A stretch of DNA of 31,025 nt from positions 1-31,025 of IMG/VR virus record IMGVR_UViG_3300042154_003393. One strand, 5' to 3'. Position numbers and translations under genes: made by a program. Below are positions 20,508-29,279 of this stretch, piece after piece (the first letter of the stretch is position 1; each line of letters opens with the position of its first letter). This DNA comes from a virus. Under the pieces are notes generated by a model. That model saw only the letters and a list, made by a program, of their open reading frames with translations. It ran no database searches and was not told the DNA's origin.

Positions 20508-21812
20508 ATGAAACAGTTGTGCGTAATTAGTTGTCCTATTGACACGTATTCAGGTTATGGTGCTAGATCTAGAGACTTTGTTAAAGCTCTATATGAATTA
20601 AAAAAAGAAGAGTATGATATTAAAATCATATCTCAACGTTGGGGAGTTACTCCTTGGGGATATATTAAAGACAATAAACAAGAATATAGTTGGTTAGAAC
20701 CTTTAATTCTACAAGTTCCTCAATTACCAAGACAACCAGATATTTGGATTCAAATCACTGTACCAAACGAATTTCAATCTATAGGAAAGTATAATATAGG
20801 TTTAACCGCAGGTATTGAAACAACAATTTGTGATCCTAGTTGGATTGAAGGAGTTAATAGAATGAACATAACTTTAGTATCTTCAGAACACTCTAAAAAA
20901 GTATTTCAACAATCTACATTTGAAAAAAGAGATCAACAAAATCAAGTTCTTGGAGTAGTGAAACTTGAAAAGCCAGTTGAAGTTTTATTTGAAGGAGTAG
21001 ATTTAAATAAATACTTTCATATTGAAGATGAAGATCTTGAAGAAACAGACGTAGTGCTTGAATTAGACGAAATCAAAGAAGAGTTTTGTTTTCTATATGT
21101 AGGACATTGGCTTCAAGGAGAAATTGGTGAAGATAGAAAAAATACTAGCTTAATGCTAAAAACATTTCTAGAAACATTTAAAGGTAAAAAAAATAAACCT
21201 GCATTAATAATGAAAACATCTGGTGCAGGATCTAGTATAATGGACCGTGATGAAATGCTTAAAAAGATAGATGCTATTAAAAATACAGTTGATGGAGATT
21301 TACCTAGTGTATATTTACTTCATGGTGAATTAGATGATAAAGATATTAACAATCTTTACAACCATCCTAAAGTTAAAGCAATGTTTAATCTAACTAAAGG
21401 TGAAGGATTTGGTAGACCTTTATTAGAGTTTACACTTAGTAAAAAACCAATTATAGTATCTGCTTGGTCTGGACATATAGATTTTCTTGATCGTGAATTC
21501 TGTTGTTTAATTGGCGGAGAATTAAAAAATGTTCATCCATCTGCCCAAGTACAAAATATGATATTGGCAGAGTCTATGTGGTTTAGTCCAGATATTAATG
21601 AGGCAAGTGCTTACCTAAAAAATGTTTATGAAAAATATTCTAAATATGAAGAATTTGCTAAACGACAGTCTCATATATCTAAAACTAAATTCTCATTTGA
21701 TGAAATGAAAAACTTACTTGCTAGCTATTTAGATAGAATACCAAAACAAGTAGGACTACAACTTCCTCAATTAAAGAAGATTGAACTTCCTAAACTTAAA
21801 AAAGTAGACTAA
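20508..21812 (+). CDS. GT4-type glycosyltransferase
   Basis: A 434-residue GT-B protein. The N-terminal segment CVISCPIDTYSGYGARSRDFVKAL and the donor motif GEGFGRPLLEFTLSKKPIIVSAWSGHIDFL show the E(x7)E arrangement of GT4. The C-terminal Lys/Pro-rich tail (QLPQLKKIELPKLKK) is low-complexity. It follows the first GT4 by 1 nt and overlaps the next start (TAATG). The pair probably acts on successive sugars of one glycan. Confidence 0.85.
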   Translation: MKQLCVISCPIDTYSGYGARSRDFVKALYELKKEEYDIKIISQRWGVTPWGYIKDNKQEYSWLEPLILQVPQLPRQPDIWIQITVPNEFQSIGKYNIGLTAGIETTICDPSWIEGVNRMNITLVSSEHSKKVFQQSTFEKRDQQNQVLGVVKLEKPVEVLFEGVDLNKYFHIEDEDLEETDVVLELDEIKEEFCFLYVGHWLQGEIGEDRKNTSLMLKTFLETFKGKKNKPALIMKTSGAGSSIMDRDEMLKKIDAIKNTVDGDLPSVYLLHGELDDKDINNLYNHPKVKAMFNLTKGEGFGRPLLEFTLSKKPIIVSAWSGHIDFLDREFCCLIGGELKNVHPSAQVQNMILAESMWFSPDINEASAYLKNVYEKYSKYEEFAKRQSHISKTKFSFDEMKNLLASYLDRIPKQVGLQLPQLKKIELPKLKKVD

Positions 21813-22054
21813 TGACATCAAGTGAATTTACAATATGGTTAAAAGGATTTGTAGAAGCTTGTAATGACTTTGCTCCTACACCTAAACAATGGGATAGAAT
21901 AAAAGAAGTTCTAGAAAAAGTATCTGATAACAAAAGCTTTTCTATAGGAGTAGGTGGGACTGGTTTTCTAAATGCATCTGGGAGAACAGACGTCACTTCA
22001 TTACCATCAGGAACAAATATAACATATACAACAAAACAACAACTCAATGACTGA
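21812..22054 (+). CDS. conserved small phage protein
   Basis: An 80-residue protein. The start EFTIWLKGFVEACNDFAPTPKQWDRIKEVLEKV is a short conserved helical module common in marine phage genomes. The second half is Gly/Ser/Thr-rich and disordered. No catalytic motif. It overlaps the next gene by 8 nt. Role unknown. Confidence 0.6.
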   Translation: MTSSEFTIWLKGFVEACNDFAPTPKQWDRIKEVLEKVSDNKSFSIGVGGTGFLNASGRTDVTSLPSGTNITYTTKQQLND

Positions 22055-22493
22055 TAATTTAATAACATGCCCAAAGTGTAAAGCGCCCGAGTCCTGTTAC
22101 ACTCAGCCTGTAAATGAATTTCACAAAGCTTATGTTTGTCTATCTTGTGGTTTTCAAACAAATGATTTAATGTGTGAAGGTGAATTTAACTTTGAAGAAT
22201 ATGAAAATGAACTTCCTGAGCTTTATAGAGATATAAAACAAACTGATGAAGATGGGAGAGTTTGGTATCCTAATGTAATTAATATAGAAGGTAAAGGAAC
22301 TGTATTTGCCAATGGTACTTCAAAAGAAGAATGGGAGTGGAGTTCTATTAAAAGTGTAAAGCTTACTAAAGAAGAAAAAGAACTTCCTAAATTTAAAGGA
22401 AAAAAGTACAAATCAGATTCTAAGACACTAAAAAGTTTTGGTAAAGATTATTTTGAAGCTTGTGAATATATTGGCTTCTTTGATATAAAATAA
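22047..22493 (+). CDS. zinc-ribbon phage protein
   Basis: A 148-residue protein. An N-terminal zinc ribbon (CPKC...CLSCGF, residues about 8-36) is followed by an acidic region (ENELPELYRDIKQTDEDGRVWYP) and a Trp-rich WEWSSIKSVKL stretch. Similar hypothetical proteins with CPKC and ELYRDIxxxDxxGxxWYP occur in T4-like marine phages. Role unknown. Confidence 0.6.
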   Translation: MTDNLITCPKCKAPESCYTQPVNEFHKAYVCLSCGFQTNDLMCEGEFNFEEYENELPELYRDIKQTDEDGRVWYPNVINIEGKGTVFANGTSKEEWEWSSIKSVKLTKEEKELPKFKGKKYKSDSKTLKSFGKDYFEACEYIGFFDIK

Positions 22494-22498
22494 ATGTT

Positions 22499-23098
22499 AT
22501 GCCATCAATTAGTTATGCTATAACCGCCTGTAACGAGCACAGGGAACTATCATTTCTATTAGAAGTTTTACGTAATAATATACGTCAAGAGGATGAAATC
22601 GTGGTCCAATTAGACTCTAATGCGACTAAGGAAGTTAGAGAGGTTGCTAAAGACTATATAGAATTCCCTCTTAATAAAGACTTTGCCTCATTTAAAAATA
22701 ACTTGAGTAAACATTGCACTAAAGATTACATCTTTCAAATAGATGCAGATGAATATCCACATCAGTATTTAATTAGCAACTTGGCAGATATATTAGAATA
22801 CAATCAAACAATTGATGTACTTTTAGTACCTAGAATAAATACTGTATCAGACTTAACTGAACAACATATTCAAAAATGGGGATGGAGAATTGATGAAAAA
22901 GGATGGGTCAACTTTCCTGATTATCAATGGAGGATATGGAAAAACAATAGTAAGATTAAATGGATAAATAAAGTACATGAGAGACTAAGTGGTTTTGAAG
23001 AGTATTCGCTACTGCCTCAAGAAGAAGGTTACTGCTTATTTCATCCTAAAGATATAGTACGACAAGAAAAACAAAATCAGTTTTATAATACAATCTAG
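22499..23098 (+). CDS. short GT2-family glycosyltransferase
   Basis: A 199-residue GT-A protein. It starts ISYAITACNEHRELSFLLEVL, the GT2 nucleotide-binding strand and loop, with VQLDSN and the DxD-like QIDADEYP metal site. The C-terminal part contains WRIWKNNSKIKWINKVHERL and FHP, seen in small phage and bacterial GT2s related to the WaaE/lgtF type. It is likely an inverting transferase in the glycan pathway. Shorter than most GT2 proteins, but the catalytic half is complete. Confidence 0.75.
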   Translation: MPSISYAITACNEHRELSFLLEVLRNNIRQEDEIVVQLDSNATKEVREVAKDYIEFPLNKDFASFKNNLSKHCTKDYIFQIDADEYPHQYLISNLADILEYNQTIDVLLVPRINTVSDLTEQHIQKWGWRIDEKGWVNFPDYQWRIWKNNSKIKWINKVHERLSGFEEYSLLPQEEGYCLFHPKDIVRQEKQNQFYNTI

Positions 23099-23100
23099 TT

Positions 23101-24462
23101 ATGACAAAATCAGAAACGTATCAAGATTTAGAAGGATATCAATTTACAGAAAAAGAAATTCTTAGATTAGTACAAAGATATATAGAAGAAAAACATTATA
23201 AAAAAAGTTGGGAAGCAGGAAAAGATTGGGTTCAATATGCAGGACCATATTTCTCATCTGATGAATATGTAGCAGCAGTTAAAAGTTTACTTACTGAATG
23301 GTTGGTATTAGGAGCTGAGGCAAATAAATTTGAAACTAAATTTCCTAAAAAATTTGGTAAAGACTATGGACTACTAGCCAATTCAGGATCTAGTGCAAAC
23401 CTATTAATGATGCTAGCTATGACATCTAAAAGAGGTCGTAACTTACCTAAAGGCACAAAAGTAATTACACCTATCGCAGGTTTTCCTACTACTATCAATC
23501 CTATATTACAAGTGGGATTTACACCTATCTTTGTTGATATTGAACTTGAAACTCTTAATCTAGATCTTGATCAAGTAGAACAAGCTTGTATAAATAATCC
23601 TGATGCAAAAATTATTACATTTGCTCACGTATTAGGAAACCCTCCTAATATGAATAAGTTAATGAAGATTATTGAAAAGTATGAATTAATTTTATTAGAA
23701 GACTGTTGTGATGCATTAGGATCTTTTTATGAAGGAAAACCTTTAGGATCGTTTGGTGAATTAGCAAGTTGCTCATTCTATCCAGCACATCATATGACTA
23801 TGGCAGAAGGTGGATTCGTTGCATGTAAAGATGAACAAACTGAAAGAATCATTCGTAGTTTTAGAGAATGGGGTCGTGGTTGTTATTGTATAGGTAAACA
23901 AAATTTATTAGAGAAAGGATCTTGCGGTTGCAGATTCAATAATTGGCTACCAGCATTACCAAATGATTTGTTTGATCACAAATATGTGTATGAAGAAATT
24001 GGATATAATTTAAAACCTATCGAGCTTCAGGCATCAATGGGATTGGTGCAAATGGAGAAGCTAGAAGAGATTGGACAAAAAAGAAGAGAAAACTATAAGA
24101 ATCTATTTAGTGCATTTAAAAAGCATGAGCAGTACTTCCATTTACATGAAGCGCAGTCTGGTGCAGATGTAGATTGGTTTGCGTTCCCAGTAACTTTAAA
24201 GGATGATGCTCCATTTAAAAGATCAGATATTTGTCAGTTCTTTGAAGCAAATAAAATACAAACAAGACCTTACTTTGCAGGTAATATAATGTTACAACCA
24301 GCATATGAAGGACTTATGGATCCTAAAGATGTAATAGAGAAATTTCCTGTAGCAAGAAAAGTTACAACAGATACATTCTTTTTAGGAACATCGCCTGTAA
24401 TTAATAAAGAAAAGATAGACTATATAGAAACTATTCTTAATAAATTTATTAATCAATTATGA
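23101..24462 (+). CDS. PMP-dependent nucleotide-sugar 3-dehydrase (E1/RfbH-like)
   Basis: A 453-residue DegT/DnrJ/EryC1-fold protein in which the usual PLP lysine is replaced by His: H230 in FYPAHHMTMAEGG. This is the mark of 3-dehydrases. Cysteines C203-X57-C261-X1-C263 match the [2Fe-2S] ligand spacing of CDP-6-deoxy-L-threo-D-glycero-4-hexulose-3-dehydrase (E1), and the distance from C203 to H230 (27) also matches. The fourth Cys (C275 or C277) is displaced by a short insertion. The reaction removes the C3 hydroxyl of a 4-keto-6-deoxy nucleotide sugar on the way to 3,6-dideoxyhexoses. E1 needs an E3 reductase, not seen in this window. Because GDP-mannose dehydratase follows, a GDP-sugar substrate (ColD-type) is also possible. 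Confidence 0.85.
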   Translation: MTKSETYQDLEGYQFTEKEILRLVQRYIEEKHYKKSWEAGKDWVQYAGPYFSSDEYVAAVKSLLTEWLVLGAEANKFETKFPKKFGKDYGLLANSGSSANLLMMLAMTSKRGRNLPKGTKVITPIAGFPTTINPILQVGFTPIFVDIELETLNLDLDQVEQACINNPDAKIITFAHVLGNPPNMNKLMKIIEKYELILLEDCCDALGSFYEGKPLGSFGELASCSFYPAHHMTMAEGGFVACKDEQTERIIRSFREWGRGCYCIGKQNLLEKGSCGCRFNNWLPALPNDLFDHKYVYEEIGYNLKPIELQASMGLVQMEKLEEIGQKRRENYKNLFSAFKKHEQYFHLHEAQSGADVDWFAFPVTLKDDAPFKRSDICQFFEANKIQTRPYFAGNIMLQPAYEGLMDPKDVIEKFPVARKVTTDTFFLGTSPVINKEKIDYIETILNKFINQL

Positions 24463-25439
24463 GTAATAAAAAAGCCTTAATTACTGGGATTAATGGACAA
24501 GACGGTGCATATTTAACAGAATTTCTTTTGGAAAAAGGATATGATGTATATGGAATATTAAAACGTAATTCTGTTTCTGAAAATCAAACATCAAGACTTA
24601 ATACGATTTATTCTAAAATAAAAAGTAATTTAGAATATGCAGACATGACTGATATATCGTCTCTTTACAGAGTAGTCAATAAAATAAACCCAGATGAAAT
24701 CTATAATTTAGCTGCGCAATCTCATGTAAGAATATCATTTGATCAACCTATTTATACAGTTAATGCTACTGGCATGGGTGTATTAAATTTAATGGAAGTT
24801 GTGAAAGAAGTTTCACCACTTGCTAAAGTGTACCAAGCATCTTCATCAGAAATGTTTGGAAATTGTATTGATCAAGATGGTTTTCAAAGAGAAGATACTC
24901 CGATGAATCCAGTGTCTCCTTATGGATGTTCTAAATTATTTGGATATAACATAACTAGAAATTATAGAAATTCTTATAATTTATTTGTATCAAATGGAAT
25001 TTTATTTAATCATGAATCTCCAAGAAGAGGTACCAATTTTGTTACAAATAAAGTAGTAAAAGAAGCTGTTAAAATAAAATTAGGATTATCTAATGAATTA
25101 GTTTTAGGTAATTTAGATGCATCAAGAGATTGGGGACATGCAAAAGATTATGTAAAAGCAATGTGGTTAATTCTTCAATTAGATAAGCCTGGAGATTATG
25201 TATGTGCAACAGGAATATCTCACACTGTTCGTGAACTTGTAGAATATGTTTTTAGTAGATTAGACATGAACTGGGAAAACTATATTAAACAAGATCAAAA
25301 ATTTTTTAGACCAGAAGAATTAAATGATCTTAAAGGAGATCCAACTAAATTAAAAAAAGATACAGATTGGAAACCTGAATATACTTTTGAATCTATGTTA
25401 GATGAAATGATTGAGTATTGGCAAAAAGAATTTAAATAA
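24459..25439 (+). CDS. gmd: GDP-mannose 4,6-dehydratase
   Basis: A 326-residue extended SDR that makes GDP-4-keto-6-deoxy-D-mannose. NAD(P)-binding TGINGQDGAYL, GILKRNSVSEN, NLAAQSHVRISFDQP, the SSSEMFG active-site strand, SPYGCSK (Y-x-x-x-K), FNHESPRRGTNFVTNKV and LGNLDASRDWGHAKDYV are all hallmark Gmd motifs. It overlaps the 3-dehydrase stop by 4 nt. The product is the precursor of GDP-fucose, -rhamnose, -perosamine or -colitose; neighbouring genes decide which. Confidence 0.96.
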   Translation: MSNKKALITGINGQDGAYLTEFLLEKGYDVYGILKRNSVSENQTSRLNTIYSKIKSNLEYADMTDISSLYRVVNKINPDEIYNLAAQSHVRISFDQPIYTVNATGMGVLNLMEVVKEVSPLAKVYQASSSEMFGNCIDQDGFQREDTPMNPVSPYGCSKLFGYNITRNYRNSYNLFVSNGILFNHESPRRGTNFVTNKVVKEAVKIKLGLSNELVLGNLDASRDWGHAKDYVKAMWLILQLDKPGDYVCATGISHTVRELVEYVFSRLDMNWENYIKQDQKFFRPEELNDLKGDPTKLKKDTDWKPEYTFESMLDEMIEYWQKEFK

Positions 25440-25470
25440 TCATACTAAAAAATTATTTAAATTTTATAAA

Positions 25471-26427
25471 ATGAAAAAAGCTTTAATTACTGGAATTCAT
25501 GGTATGGTTGGTAGTCATATGGCAGACTTCCTTTTAAATAAAGGATATGAAGTATATGGAACCTCTAGAAATATAGATGTTAAACATTCTAATATAGAAG
25601 CTTGTAAACATAAAATTCATTTACTGCAAGCGGACTTAAGTGATAAAAAATCAATAGCTAATGCAATAGAATTAAGTAATCCTGATGAAATTTATAATTT
25701 TGGAGGAGTATCGTTTGCTCCAAATAGTTGGACCTTCCCAGAATATACTGCTGATGTTAATGGTGTAGCAGTATTAAAAATATTAGAAATAATAAAAAAT
25801 ATTAATCCTAATATAAAATTATATCAAGCATCTAGTAGTGAAATATTTGGAAATTTAAAAAATATTATTGCTAATGAAGATACAACATTAAATCCAAAGT
25901 CTCCTTACGGGTGTGCTAAATTATATGCTCAATGGATAATAAAAAATTATAGAGAATCTTATGGAATATATGCATGTAATGGAATTAGTTTTAATCATGA
26001 ATCAGAAAGAAGAGATCCTAAATTTGTTACAAGAAAAATAACTAAATCTGTAGCTGAAATTTCATTAGGTAAAAAAGATTTTATTGAATTAGGGAATATA
26101 AATGTTAGCAGAGATTGGGGATATACCCCAGATTTTATTGAGGCTATGTGGATGATGCTACAAGATAAAATATCAGATGATTATATAATTGCAACTAATA
26201 AGTCTCATACATTAAAATATCTTTTAGAAATAGCTTTTAATACTGTTGGAATATCTAATTATAAAGATTATATAAAAATAAATCCTGAATTCATCAGACC
26301 AAATGAAGTTGATAATTTAAAAGGCGATTATAGTAAAATAAAAAACAAACTTGGTTGGGAGCCTAAAACAAGTTTTGAAGATATGATTAAATTAATGGTT
26401 AATAACGATTTAAAATTACTACAATGA
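25471..26427 (+). CDS. SDR nucleotide-sugar dehydratase/reductase (Gmd-like paralogue)
   Basis: A 318-residue SDR related to its upstream neighbour: TGIHGMVGSHM, NFGGVSFAPNSWTFP, SSSEIFG, SPYGCAK, FNHESERRDPKFVTRKI and NINVSRDWGYTPDFI. The start at ATG 25471 begins directly before the Rossmann strand; the upstream ATG at 25411 would add a non-family leader overlapping gmd. The glycine loop GIHGMVGSH and changed substrate-site residues suggest a different step, such as reduction or epimerisation of the Gmd product (RMD/GDP-4-keto-6-deoxymannose reductase) or a second dehydration. Tandem paralogues on one transcript suggest successive reactions. Confidence 0.8.
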   Translation: MKKALITGIHGMVGSHMADFLLNKGYEVYGTSRNIDVKHSNIEACKHKIHLLQADLSDKKSIANAIELSNPDEIYNFGGVSFAPNSWTFPEYTADVNGVAVLKILEIIKNINPNIKLYQASSSEIFGNLKNIIANEDTTLNPKSPYGCAKLYAQWIIKNYRESYGIYACNGISFNHESERRDPKFVTRKITKSVAEISLGKKDFIELGNINVSRDWGYTPDFIEAMWMMLQDKISDDYIIATNKSHTLKYLLEIAFNTVGISNYKDYIKINPEFIRPNEVDNLKGDYSKIKNKLGWEPKTSFEDMIKLMVNNDLKLLQ

Positions 26428-27641
26428 AAATAGTTAAAATAGGAGATCACTACGTATCTGATTTTGTACATTCAGAAGAAGACTATAAAAATAAAAAGAA
26501 ATATAGTTTAGACTTAGAACTAGATGAAACAATAGGTGCAGCAAAACTTATTGAAATAGCTCCTTCTAATACTATGTGGGGTAAATATTGGTACAGATCT
26601 AGTATTAATACTACTATGACCAAAGAACTTGGAGATATAGTAAAAGAAATAACCTCTAGAATTAAATGGAATAAAGAAGATATTTGGTTAGATATAGCTT
26701 GTAATGATGGAACTTTATTAAAACAAATACCGGAAGGATTTATAAAAGTAGGAATTGATCCTGCTGATGATACCTTTTTACAAGAGTCATCTAAACATGC
26801 AAAAGTTGTTCAAGATTATTTTAGTTATAATGCTTATAGTAAATTAAATTTAAATAAAAAAGCAAAAGTAATTACTACTATTGCTATGTTTTATGATCTT
26901 ATAAATCCTGATCCTTTTATTGAAGATATAAATAAAGTATTAGATGACAATGGTATTTGGGTTTTACAAATGTCATATACTCCGTTAATGATTCAGCAAT
27001 TAGCATTTGATAATATATGTCATGAACATGCTTATTACTATTCACTAAATTCAATTAAAAAATTATTTGAAAGACATAAATTAAAAATAGTAGATTGTAC
27101 ATTAAATGACGTTAATGGTGGAAGTTTTAGAGTATATGTCCAAAAAGAAACCGCTAATATTACATCATTTGGCACAAGTCCTTTAAGAGACGTTTGTAAT
27201 TTTAGAATTCAATCTTTACTTAACTATGAAAATACTAGTTTTGACATAGGTAAAAAAGAAGTGTGGGATAAGTTTATGTCTGATATAGAAGATTTAAAAA
27301 ATCAAACTGTAAATTTTATTAAGCAAGAAAAAGCTAAAGGAAAAAAAATATGTGGTTATGGTGCATCTACTAAGGGAAATACTTTATTACAATGGTTTGG
27401 ATTAGATCATACGCTAATTGATGCTATAGCAGAAAGATCACCTTACAAGTATGGATTAAAAACAATTGGAACAAATATCCCAATTAAATCAGAAGATGAA
27501 GTTAGAGCAATGAAACCTGATTATATGATAGTTTTGCCTTGGCATTTCATATCAGAATTTATTAATAGAGAGAATAAGTTTTTAGAAAATGGAGGTAAGT
27601 TTATTGTTCCTTGTCCTAAATTTGAAATAATTTCAAAGTAA
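26424..27641 (+). CDS. sugar C-methyltransferase (TylC3/NovU-like)
   Basis: A 405-residue SAM-dependent methyltransferase. Residues about 90-200 form the methyltransferase core (IWLDIACNDGTLLKQIPEG, then VGIDPA). FDNICHEHAYYYSLNSIKKLFE and DVNGGSFRVYV are the signature regions of sugar C-methyltransferases. The C-terminal domain GYGASTKGNTLLQWFGL...AERSPYKYG matches Methyltransf_14. The N-terminal zinc-binding CxxC part of homologues is not obvious here. It would add a methyl branch to a keto-deoxysugar, consistent with the 3-dehydrase and Gmd upstream. It overlaps the previous gene by 4 nt. Confidence 0.85.
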   Translation: MKIVKIGDHYVSDFVHSEEDYKNKKKYSLDLELDETIGAAKLIEIAPSNTMWGKYWYRSSINTTMTKELGDIVKEITSRIKWNKEDIWLDIACNDGTLLKQIPEGFIKVGIDPADDTFLQESSKHAKVVQDYFSYNAYSKLNLNKKAKVITTIAMFYDLINPDPFIEDINKVLDDNGIWVLQMSYTPLMIQQLAFDNICHEHAYYYSLNSIKKLFERHKLKIVDCTLNDVNGGSFRVYVQKETANITSFGTSPLRDVCNFRIQSLLNYENTSFDIGKKEVWDKFMSDIEDLKNQTVNFIKQEKAKGKKICGYGASTKGNTLLQWFGLDHTLIDAIAERSPYKYGLKTIGTNIPIKSEDEVRAMKPDYMIVLPWHFISEFINRENKFLENGGKFIVPCPKFEIISK

Positions 27642-27645
27642 ATTA

Positions 27646-28440
27646 ATGTATAGTAATTTTTTAATGGGAGGTAAGTTAGGGGATTTTTTACATGCAATGT
27701 TTGCTGTTAAGCACTTGTGTTTAAAAAATAATACTAAAGCAAATGTATACATGTACAATATAGGATGGGAATTTGGAATACAAAATACATATGCAGAATT
27801 AACTCCTATAATGGCTCAACAAGATTATATAAACTCATTAAATATTCTTACGGAATATGAATTAGATCCTATACAAACTCCTGAAAAAAATTCTCTTATA
27901 AAAATATATAATGATAAGTTATTATCAGAAGGATATATAGATCTTGGAACATATGTAAACTCTCCTTATATATATAAAACATGCTGGTCTGAATTATATA
28001 GTAAAACTTTTGATTTTTCTATTAGTGGAGAATACAATTGGATATCCTATGATAAAAAAATAAATGAATTATCAGATAAAGTATTAATTCATCGTAGGTA
28101 TAATCCTATTAGATTAAATCATTATTTTCCTCATAATCAAATATTAGAAGAGTATAAAGATAAAGTTATTTTTATATCATCATCAGAAAAAGATTATAAA
28201 GAATATGGAAAGAATATTCCATTTTTAAAAGTTTCTACATTAGATGAATGGTTTACTTGTATTAACTCTTGTTCACTTATGGTATCTAATCTATCTTCAC
28301 CTGCGGTTATAGCTCATGCTATGGATAAATTAAGAATAATAGAACTTCCTAATATTATAGATGCCGCCCATTGTATTGGAGAAGAAAAATATTCTAAAAA
28401 AATCTATTGGTATATGGATGAAAAATATAATAATCTATGA
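27646..28440 (+). CDS. putative GT-B (GT9-like) glycosyltransferase
   Basis: A 264-residue protein. It starts LMGGKLGDFLHAMFAVKHL, the glycine-rich N-terminal loop of heptosyltransferase-like GT9 proteins (GDx(I/L)). VSNLSSPAVIAHAM, late in the sequence, is a GT9-like donor-site stretch (S-x-S/P-x-x-H). The overall size is smaller than typical heptosyltransferases. It overlaps the next gene by 4 nt. The assignment is from these loops only. Confidence 0.55.
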   Translation: MYSNFLMGGKLGDFLHAMFAVKHLCLKNNTKANVYMYNIGWEFGIQNTYAELTPIMAQQDYINSLNILTEYELDPIQTPEKNSLIKIYNDKLLSEGYIDLGTYVNSPYIYKTCWSELYSKTFDFSISGEYNWISYDKKINELSDKVLIHRRYNPIRLNHYFPHNQILEEYKDKVIFISSSEKDYKEYGKNIPFLKVSTLDEWFTCINSCSLMVSNLSSPAVIAHAMDKLRIIELPNIIDAAHCIGEEKYSKKIYWYMDEKYNNL

Positions 28441-29279
28441 AAAAGTTTTTAATAAGTACGCATGGTTTTGATATGGGAATAGGAGGTTTAAAAGTTCTTC
28501 ATAAGCTATGCCATCTATTAAATGAACGAGGAGAAGATGCATATCTAATTCCTTTAGACTTTAATCAACCATTTGGTGTATATGAAAATTACAATACTAA
28601 AATGGTAACACAAGAAGTGTTAGATAATTTAGATGATGTTATTGTAATATATCCAGAAAGTTGGTATGGAAATTATTTAAATGCAAAAAATGTAGTAAGA
28701 TGGATGATTGGTTTTCCAAGTGAGGTACATATTAATACGTGGTCTGATAAAGATTTGTGGTTTTGGTATCTTCCATTTTATATGACAGAAAAATATAATA
28801 AAGATAAAGATAATATTTTATATATAGGAGAACAACATAGAGAAATATTCTATAATAGAAATTTAAATAAATCAGGATCTTGTTGGATGTTAAGAAAAGC
28901 ACAAGACTATATAAAGCCAGAACAATTTATACATCCAGAAAATAGTACATTTATACCATATCAATCAGGAGGAGATCTAGTAGGATTATCTAATCTATTT
29001 AACTCTAAAAATATTTTTTATTGTTATGATAACTATACATATATTAGTATACAAAGTTTAATGTGTGGCACAGATACTATAGTAGTTCCTCATAATAAAA
29101 CTAAAGAAGATTTTTTTAAAGGGTATGAATTAAATAAATACCTAGCATACGGACTAAATGATTTAGATAGGGCTAAAAGTATAAGGAATGAATTTAATGA
29201 TCATTTAGATAGTATAGAACAAAATACAATAAAACAATTAGATATATTCATAGATAAATGTTATGATTACTTTAAATGA
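28437..29279 (+). CDS. putative GT-B glycosyltransferase
   Basis: A 280-residue protein. FLISTHGFDMGIGGLKVLHKLCHLLNERGEDAYLI resembles the N-terminal Rossmann strand and acceptor loop (G-x-GG) of GT4-type enzymes. A late SIQSLMCGTDTIVVPH stretch corresponds to the E/S-x(n)-G-T-x-V-V donor region, lacking the classic E(x7)E. Overlaps at both ends (4 and 17 nt) place it in the glycan operon. Function by fold only. Confidence 0.55.
   Translation: MKKFLISTHGFDMGIGGLKVLHKLCHLLNERGEDAYLIPLDFNQPFGVYENYNTKMVTQEVLDNLDDVIVIYPESWYGNYLNAKNVVRWMIGFPSEVHINTWSDKDLWFWYLPFYMTEKYNKDKDNILYIGEQHREIFYNRNLNKSGSCWMLRKAQDYIKPEQFIHPENSTFIPYQSGGDLVGLSNLFNSKNIFYCYDNYTYISIQSLMCGTDTIVVPHNKTKEDFFKGYELNKYLAYGLNDLDRAKSIRNEFNDHLDSIEQNTIKQLDIFIDKCYDYFK

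Noticed and set aside
25411-25470. 20-residue longer start of the second SDR
   Set aside because: It overlaps the end of gmd and precedes the conserved Rossmann strand with a non-family leader.
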